Positions 6,472-11,073 of a stretch of 11,073 nt of DNA are shown one piece after another. Source of the DNA: Porphyromonadaceae bacterium UBA4277 (GTDB lineage: Bacteria; Bacteroidota; Bacteroidia; Bacteroidales; Muribaculaceae); the NCBI GenBank assembly GCA_002395965.1, contig DGVT01000044.1, positions 1-11,073 on the forward strand, written 5' to 3'. The notes under the pieces were generated by a model. The model saw only the letters and a program-made list of their open reading frames with translations. It made no database searches and was not told where the DNA came from. The position numbers were made by a program, and so were the translations under genes. Position 1 is the stretch's first letter, and every line of letters starts with the position of its first letter.

Positions 6472-7464
6472 ATGAGAAAGCTAAAATGTCTAATTGCGAT
6501 TTTTCTCACCGCTGCAATGGCCTCTGCCGGGCAAGTGTTCACCGGCAAGCAAGCGCACAAGTTGCTCGATGGCGCCGTCATGGGCGGCAGCTCAATGCTC
6601 GATAAAGCAAAAGTAGAGGTAATCGACATGAACGTCACCCATAAGCGAAACATTAAGGTTATCATGCTGGGAGAAAACGGCAAAGACTTTAACGAGACGT
6701 ATGTGGCATCCTACGATGTCGATGGCAACTTTATCGACGGAATGCTGGTAGCAGAAAAAGGTGACGTAGGTCATTTCCGCACCGCTCACGACAATGAATA
6801 CGTATGGTTCGTGCCACAAGGTGAAGCCACTGTCACCATTACCTCCGACAGCGTTTTCGTTACAAGAATCTACAACCTTGAAATGAAACCATTAAGCAAA
6901 ACCTACTTGCGCCACACCGAAAAGGTGACTTTCAAATATTGCCTGCAACCCGACGGCTCATTCGTTCAGTTGAAGCCGGCTATTGAGACATATCAGATTG
7001 AAGGCAATATTGAAACAAACGCCGATGGCACTAAGACCGAACTCGCGCCAACAAAGAAGACGCCAATCAGTGCTGAACACAACACACTGTCGATGAATGT
7101 TATGACCCTGCTCTACGCACCTGTATCGGCAAGCGTTAAAACCATGGAGGCTTGGACTGAAATGGGGCTTATTTTCAAGCAGAGAATGAATATGACGGGG
7201 ATTCCCGACTGCGACTTATGGAGTGCAAATTATTACAAGGCCAACATTTCCAATATACTCACACAAGGCGATGGCCGTAATATGGTATGGCTATATCAGC
7301 GCCACAGCGAAGAGGCTCCGTCCTACATGCTGAGTGTCCTTCTTATAGGCCACGATTCCAATGTTCCATCGAATGTTGTTGAAGCATTTAATAAGTTGGG
7401 AAAAGCAGCTGGCCGACTGCAGGACAAAGCAGCCCGCAAGTGGTGGAAAGATTTAATCAAATAG
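6472..7464 (+). CDS. Exported protein of unknown function
   Basis: I do not recognise this family. The 330-residue product has a clear Sec signal peptide (RKLK, hydrophobic 7-18, cleavage near ASA|GQ at 19) and no lipobox cysteine, so it is probably periplasmic. Residues 45-180 look rich in alternating beta strands, including acidic turns such as YDVDGNFIDG and PDGSFVQL. Residues 200-330 look more helical, with a SMNVMTLLYAPVSASV stretch (207-222) and a basic tail ending KAARKWWKDLIK. No catalytic motif is apparent. It lies 6 bp after the methyltransferase and 15 bp before radA, so it is probably co-transcribed with two cytoplasmic nucleic-acid genes. This does not reveal its role. Confidence 0.85.
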   Translation: MRKLKCLIAIFLTAAMASAGQVFTGKQAHKLLDGAVMGGSSMLDKAKVEVIDMNVTHKRNIKVIMLGENGKDFNETYVASYDVDGNFIDGMLVAEKGDVGHFRTAHDNEYVWFVPQGEATVTITSDSVFVTRIYNLEMKPLSKTYLRHTEKVTFKYCLQPDGSFVQLKPAIETYQIEGNIETNADGTKTELAPTKKTPISAEHNTLSMNVMTLLYAPVSASVKTMEAWTEMGLIFKQRMNMTGIPDCDLWSANYYKANISNILTQGDGRNMVWLYQRHSEEAPSYMLSVLLIGHDSNVPSNVVEAFNKLGKAAGRLQDKAARKWWKDLIK

Positions 7465-7479
7465 AATAATACTATCAAA

Positions 7480-8862
7480 ATGGCAAAGACTGCAAAAACA
7501 GCATACTTCTGCAAGAACTGCGGAGCCGAATCGCCCAAATGGGTGGGACGTTGCCCGGCCTGCGGCGAGTGGAATACCCTGGTCGAAGAGCGGGTTGCTA
7601 CTAAAACGGCCGCACGTGGAAGGCTCTATGTGGGCGAAGAAAAACACGGACCCGTAAAGCCGGTAAAGATTTCACACATCAAGGCCGAAGAGCTGCCGCG
7701 CATCAAGTTGCCCAGCGGCGAGCTGAACCGCGTGCTGGGCGGCGGATTGGTTCCGGGCAGTATTGTGCTCATAGGCGGCGAGCCAGGCATTGGCAAGAGT
7801 ACGCTCGTGCTGCAAAACGTCATCAGAATTCGCAGCCGCAGAGTGCTCTACATCTCGGGCGAAGAAAGCACTCAGCAACTGCGCATGCGCGCCGACCGCA
7901 TAGCTCGCAGCAACATGGACTGCGAGTGCTACCTGCTGTGCGAGACATCGCTCGAAACGATTTTTGCCAGCATCGAGGCCGACCGACCCGACCTGATTAT
8001 CGTTGATTCTATTCAGACTATTGCCAGCGACGAACTTGAGAGCGCTGCCGGCAGTGTCAGTCAGGTGCGGGAATGCGCAGCCTCATTCCAGCGATATGCC
8101 AAGCAGACCAACACACCTGTAATCCTCATCGGGCACATCAACAAGGAAGGCTCAATAGCCGGACCCAAGGTGCTGGAGCACATCGTGGATGCTGTGCTGC
8201 AATTTGAGGGCGACCGACAGTATATGTACCGCATACTGAGGTCGATTAAGAACCGCTTTGGCAACACGAGCGAAATAGGCATCTACGAGATGAAAGAAGA
8301 TGGGTTGCGCGAAGTGTCCAACCCCAGCGAGATGCTCCTTTCACAGAGCGACAATGCTCTCTCGGGCACTGCCATCGGGGTGACGATGGATGGCGCCAGA
8401 CCTTTTCTCATCGAGGTACAGGCACTGGTGAGCACAGCAGCCTATGGCACGGCGCAACGCTCGGTCACAGGCTTCGACCAGCGCCGCATGAACATGCTCT
8501 TGGCAGTGCTCGAAAAACGTGTAGGCTTCAAGTTGGCACAAAAGGACGTCTTCCTCAACATTGCCGGTGGCCTGAAGGTCAACGACCCGGCTATGGACCT
8601 GCCTATCATCTGCGCCACATTATCAAGCAATGTAGATATGGCTATCAACAAGGGCATCTGCTTCACGGGCGAAGTGGGACTTTCGGGCGAGATACGACCG
8701 GTCACACGCATCGAGCAGCGCATAGGGGAAGCGGCCAAGTTGGGCTTCGACAGCATTGTGGTGCCGGCACGCAACCTGAAAGGCATCAAGACCGATGCTA
8801 TCAACATCAAGATTATTGAGGTGGCACGTGTAGAAGAAGCGTTTCGCTACCTGTTTGGATGA
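7480..8862 (+). CDS. radA: RadA DNA repair / branch-migration ATPase
   Basis: RadA is a RecA-like hexameric helicase that works with RecA to extend strand-exchange intermediates in recombinational repair. The 460 residues match the family (about 455-460). A four-cysteine zinc finger lies at the N-terminus (Cys11, Cys14, Cys25, Cys28). The ATPase core has Walker A GEPGIGKST (100-108), SGEES (126-130), and Walker B LIIVDS (172-177) followed by QT. The RadA-specific KNRFG motif is at 257-261. The C-terminal Lon-like domain (about 290-460), with FTGEVGLSGEIRPV at 395-408, is a structural, DNA-binding domain in RadA. No key residue appears missing. The gene starts 15 bp after the exported protein and ends 9 bp before the next gene, in the middle of the run. 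Confidence 0.97.
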   Translation: MAKTAKTAYFCKNCGAESPKWVGRCPACGEWNTLVEERVATKTAARGRLYVGEEKHGPVKPVKISHIKAEELPRIKLPSGELNRVLGGGLVPGSIVLIGGEPGIGKSTLVLQNVIRIRSRRVLYISGEESTQQLRMRADRIARSNMDCECYLLCETSLETIFASIEADRPDLIIVDSIQTIASDELESAAGSVSQVRECAASFQRYAKQTNTPVILIGHINKEGSIAGPKVLEHIVDAVLQFEGDRQYMYRILRSIKNRFGNTSEIGIYEMKEDGLREVSNPSEMLLSQSDNALSGTAIGVTMDGARPFLIEVQALVSTAAYGTAQRSVTGFDQRRMNMLLAVLEKRVGFKLAQKDVFLNIAGGLKVNDPAMDLPIICATLSSNVDMAINKGICFTGEVGLSGEIRPVTRIEQRIGEAAKLGFDSIVVPARNLKGIKTDAINIKIIEVARVEEAFRYLFG

Positions 8863-8871
8863 TAGTCACAC

Positions 8872-9972
8872 ATGGCGATGAACGTTTACGTCTTCAATCC
8901 CGACAACGACCTGGCACTGGCCAATGGCGGCGAGCACTACACCCCCACCCCCATGGCCGAGCTTTTCAGGCGCGACTTGCAGCTACTGCCGTGCTGGATT
9001 GCCTCGCCGGGCGACTGCGTGCTGTGCGACTCGTCACATTGGCAGTCGTGGGCCGAGAGTCACGGGCTAAGCGTTAACATTATTACCTATAACGACCTGC
9101 CTCACCTCGATGATAACACACTGATTTGCCCCTGGGGTTGGAGTCCGGCCATGCGCAGGCGACTGCTGCGTCACGGAGTGAAAGAGAGCCTGTTGCCCAC
9201 GGCAGAACAGACTAATCAATGGCGTGAACTCTCACATCGTCGCACCTCAATAGCCCTACACAACGCCATCGCACGACACGCAGGCAAGCAGTTCTGTCAG
9301 GCACCGGTCGAACTGAGCGACATCGACGCTATCGTAGAGTTTGCCAACGCTCACCCGGGATGCTTTGCCAAAGAACCGTGGAGCGGTAGCGGACACGGCG
9401 TGTATCGTGCCATCGACCCCAATGGGCGCGACTTCAGGCAGCGATGCTTGGGAGCGCTTAAAAGGCAAGGGAGCATGATGTGTGAGATACCATTCGATCG
9501 CGTGATGGATTTTGCCATAGAAATGAAGTGTGAAAAAGGCAAGACACGCATCACGGGTTACTCAATTTTTCAAAGCGACTTTCACCTGCAATACAAGCGA
9601 GGCATAGTTGACGCAAGTCAAAGCCTGCGCAACCGCATAGCGTCACAATTTGCTGATTTTCAGATAGTGGAGCACGCAACAGTTAAAGCGATTGATGAAG
9701 TCGCTGCCAAGCACTACGATGGGCACATTGGAGTCGATATGCTACTGCACAGCAACCCTGATGGCAGCATTGGCATCAACCCATGCGTGGAACTGAATCT
9801 GCGCACCACAATGGGAGCCGTCACAGCATCGTTGGGCCAGAGGCACGGCATGAAAGGATATTTTGCCATAGTACCGGTCACCTCGATTACCGAGCATGAC
9901 ATCACGCTCACCCCCATCACCCACGAGACAAAAATGGCTGCAATCATCACTCAAGAAAACGAAAAGCAATGA
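8872..9972 (+). CDS. ATP-grasp-like protein of unknown function, coupled to hydE
   Basis: No named family is recognised, but the C-terminal half reads like a divergent ATP-grasp ligase. FAKEPWSGSGHGV (165-177) resembles the nucleotide-binding lysine (Lys167) and glycine-rich loop. IGVDMLL (286-292) and CVELNLRTTMG (305-315) resemble the metal-binding Asp/Glu...Glu-x-Asn-x-Arg end of the fold (Asp289, Glu307, Asn309, Arg311). The N-terminal 140 residues have a distinctive MNVYVFNPDNDLALANGG start and a CPWGWSP motif (86-92). There is no signal peptide, so it is cytoplasmic. Two in-frame starts are possible, ATG 8872 and ATG 8878; the second begins directly with the conserved-looking MNVYVFNP. 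The stop overlaps the hydE start by 4 bp. ATP-grasp enzymes usually join an acyl phosphate to an amine or similar group; the substrate here is unknown, and a link to H-cluster maturation is inference from gene coupling. Confidence 0.85.
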   Translation: MAMNVYVFNPDNDLALANGGEHYTPTPMAELFRRDLQLLPCWIASPGDCVLCDSSHWQSWAESHGLSVNIITYNDLPHLDDNTLICPWGWSPAMRRRLLRHGVKESLLPTAEQTNQWRELSHRRTSIALHNAIARHAGKQFCQAPVELSDIDAIVEFANAHPGCFAKEPWSGSGHGVYRAIDPNGRDFRQRCLGALKRQGSMMCEIPFDRVMDFAIEMKCEKGKTRITGYSIFQSDFHLQYKRGIVDASQSLRNRIASQFADFQIVEHATVKAIDEVAAKHYDGHIGVDMLLHSNPDGSIGINPCVELNLRTTMGAVTASLGQRHGMKGYFAIVPVTSITEHDITLTPITHETKMAAIITQENEKQ

Positions 9973-10964
9973 CTATAACCGATAAAGACCAAATCATCAG
10001 GCTTCTGGCCGAAACTCCGGCCGAAGACGTGTATCGCATGGCCGACGAAGTGCGGCATAACAATGTGGGCGACGAAGTTCACCTGCGCGGGCTCATCGAG
10101 TTTTCTAACGTTTGCCGCAACGACTGCCTGTATTGCGGCCTGCGGCGCAGCAACCTCGCCGTTAAGCGCTACCGCATGAGCGAGGATGAAGTAATAGCCA
10201 TCGCACGCCGCGCTGCCGACATCGGCTTCATGACCATTGTGCTGCAATCGGGCGAAGACCTTTATTACACTCGCGAGCGAATGTGCAAAATCATAAAAGA
10301 AATCAAGCGACTCAATGTGGCTGTCACGCTGAGCATCGGCGAGCGCACCGCCGACGACTACCGCGCTTTCCGCGATGCCGGAGCCGACCGATACCTGATG
10401 CGCATCGAGACCACCGATCGCGACCTCTATCACCGGCTCGACCCGGGCATGAGCTGGCAAAAGCGCTACGACTGCCTAATGACAATAAAAGATTTGGGCT
10501 ATGAATTAGGGTCGGGTATCATGGTGGGACTACCGGGACAGACCACCGAGTCGATAGCCGACGACTTGCTGTTTCTCAGTCACATAGGCATCGACATGGC
10601 AGGCATAGGGCCATTCATCCCCCACCCTGCTACGCCATTAGCCAATGAAGCCGGGGGCACACTGGAGCTGGCACTGCGCACAATGGCTGTGATGCGTCTG
10701 ATGATGCCCGACATCAACATCCCGGCCACCACGGCAATGGAAAGCCTGCATCCCGAGGGACGCATCATGGCTCTGCAAGCCGGAGCCAACGTGGTCATGC
10801 CCAATGTTAACGATGCTGACTACAGCCGGCTCTACGAGCTATACCCCGGCAAGCAGGCAGCCCACCGGTCGCCGGCAATAGGCCGCAGCAGCATAGTGGC
10901 TAAAATAGAAGCAATAGGCCGCACAATAGGCACCGGACAAGGCGGACACAAGAAAAAGGCATAA
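9969..10964 (+). CDS. hydE: HydE, [FeFe]-hydrogenase H-cluster maturase (radical SAM)
   Basis: HydE is a radical S-adenosylmethionine enzyme that, with HydG and HydF, builds the diiron subcluster of [FeFe]-hydrogenase, acting on the iron-cysteine synthon made by HydG. The 331 residues fit the family. Cys49, Cys53 and Cys56 (CRNDCLYC) bind the SAM [4Fe-4S] cluster. Further HydE signatures are EFSNVC (44-49), TIVLQSGED (89-97), VTLSIGE (119-125), MVGLPGQT (185-192), GIGPFIPHP (212-220) and NIPATTAM (250-257). These separate it from the related BioB and PylB. The C-terminal cysteines that bind a second, non-essential cluster in Thermotoga HydE are absent: the region after YPGK (292-295) has none. 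The start codon overlaps the stop of the preceding gene (ATGA), suggesting translational coupling. HydF, HydG and the hydrogenase are not in the window. Confidence 0.95.
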   Translation: MTITDKDQIIRLLAETPAEDVYRMADEVRHNNVGDEVHLRGLIEFSNVCRNDCLYCGLRRSNLAVKRYRMSEDEVIAIARRAADIGFMTIVLQSGEDLYYTRERMCKIIKEIKRLNVAVTLSIGERTADDYRAFRDAGADRYLMRIETTDRDLYHRLDPGMSWQKRYDCLMTIKDLGYELGSGIMVGLPGQTTESIADDLLFLSHIGIDMAGIGPFIPHPATPLANEAGGTLELALRTMAVMRLMMPDINIPATTAMESLHPEGRIMALQAGANVVMPNVNDADYSRLYELYPGKQAAHRSPAIGRSSIVAKIEAIGRTIGTGQGGHKKKA

Positions 10965-11003
10965 CCAATCCTATTGTTCAAAGGCTTTAACAACCGGTAA
11001 AAA

Positions 11004-11073
11004 GTCAGAAGACTCCGAAGACTCCGAAAAGTCCGAAGCGTCCGAAAAGTCCGAAGAGTCCGAAGAGTCCGAA
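11004..11073. repeat. 9-bp minisatellite, GTCCGAAGA type
   Basis: At least seven full 9-bp units and a partial eighth cover 70 bp and run off the end of the window. The unit is (G/C)TCCGAA(G/A)(A/C), and the first copy is GTCAGAAGA. The tract begins 39 bp after the hydE stop. One frame would read as Ser-Glu-rich triplets, but no start codon in that frame is seen between hydE and the repeat, so it is treated as non-coding. No clear terminator is seen after hydE. Confidence 0.85.

Noticed and set aside
7480..8862. Lon protease activity from the C-terminal domain of RadA
   Set aside because: RadA proteins carry a Lon-like fold without the protease catalytic pair; the zinc finger and KNRFG motif identify it as RadA.
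9969..10964. BioB or PylB instead of HydE
   Set aside because: The radical SAM motif is shared, but the VLQSGED, GIGPFIPHP and NIPATTAM segments and the YPGK C-terminal region match HydE specifically.
10965..11073. A Ser-Glu-repeat protein encoded by the minisatellite
   Set aside because: No start codon lies in the relevant frame between the hydE stop and the repeat, and the tract is cut by the window end.

Overview
The window looks like a chromosomal segment of a gut-type Bacteroidales bacterium, perhaps Muribaculaceae- or Prevotella-like. The evidence is a secreted BspA-type leucine-rich-repeat protein with a dockerin-like C-terminus, start codons without obvious Shine-Dalgarno sites, AT-rich leaders with Bacteroidetes-type TAnnTTTG -7 boxes, moderately GC-rich coding DNA, and intergenic palindromes and short tandem repeats of a kind common in this order. 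All genes supported here are on the + strand. The family assignment is inference.

Layout. (1) 1-1312: a short GTTTACT-type tandem repeat, then umuC, a Y-family translesion DNA polymerase. (2) 1313-1481: an AT-rich leader with a candidate promoter. (3) 1482-4853: a 1123-residue secreted protein built from four modules (a beta-rich header plus BspA/LRR_5 repeats), a C-terminal beta domain and a two-loop dockerin-like domain, followed by a clear stem-loop terminator. (4) 4915-5670: about 750 bp without genes, almost filled by repeats. Three copies of a roughly 150-bp cassette made of palindromes sharing one 13-nt core are followed by other stem-loops, a heptamer repeat, and a perfect 10-bp-arm palindrome abutting a promoter -7 box. 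(5) 5701-10964: a compact five-gene run with gaps of 6, 15 and 9 bp and one 4-bp overlap, probably an operon: a TrmH/SpoU-family RNA methyltransferase, an unknown exported protein, radA, a protein with ATP-grasp features, and hydE. (6) 10965-11073: an intergenic 9-bp minisatellite that runs off the window.

How the genes relate. UmuC and RadA are both DNA-damage or recombination factors but sit in different transcription units. HydE matures [FeFe]-hydrogenase, so the organism is probably a fermenter that makes or uses H2; HydF, HydG and the hydrogenase are not in the window. The ATG/TGA overlap between the ATP-grasp-like gene and hydE suggests translational coupling and is the most interesting lead on gene function. 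The palindrome-cassette array is the most striking non-coding structure.
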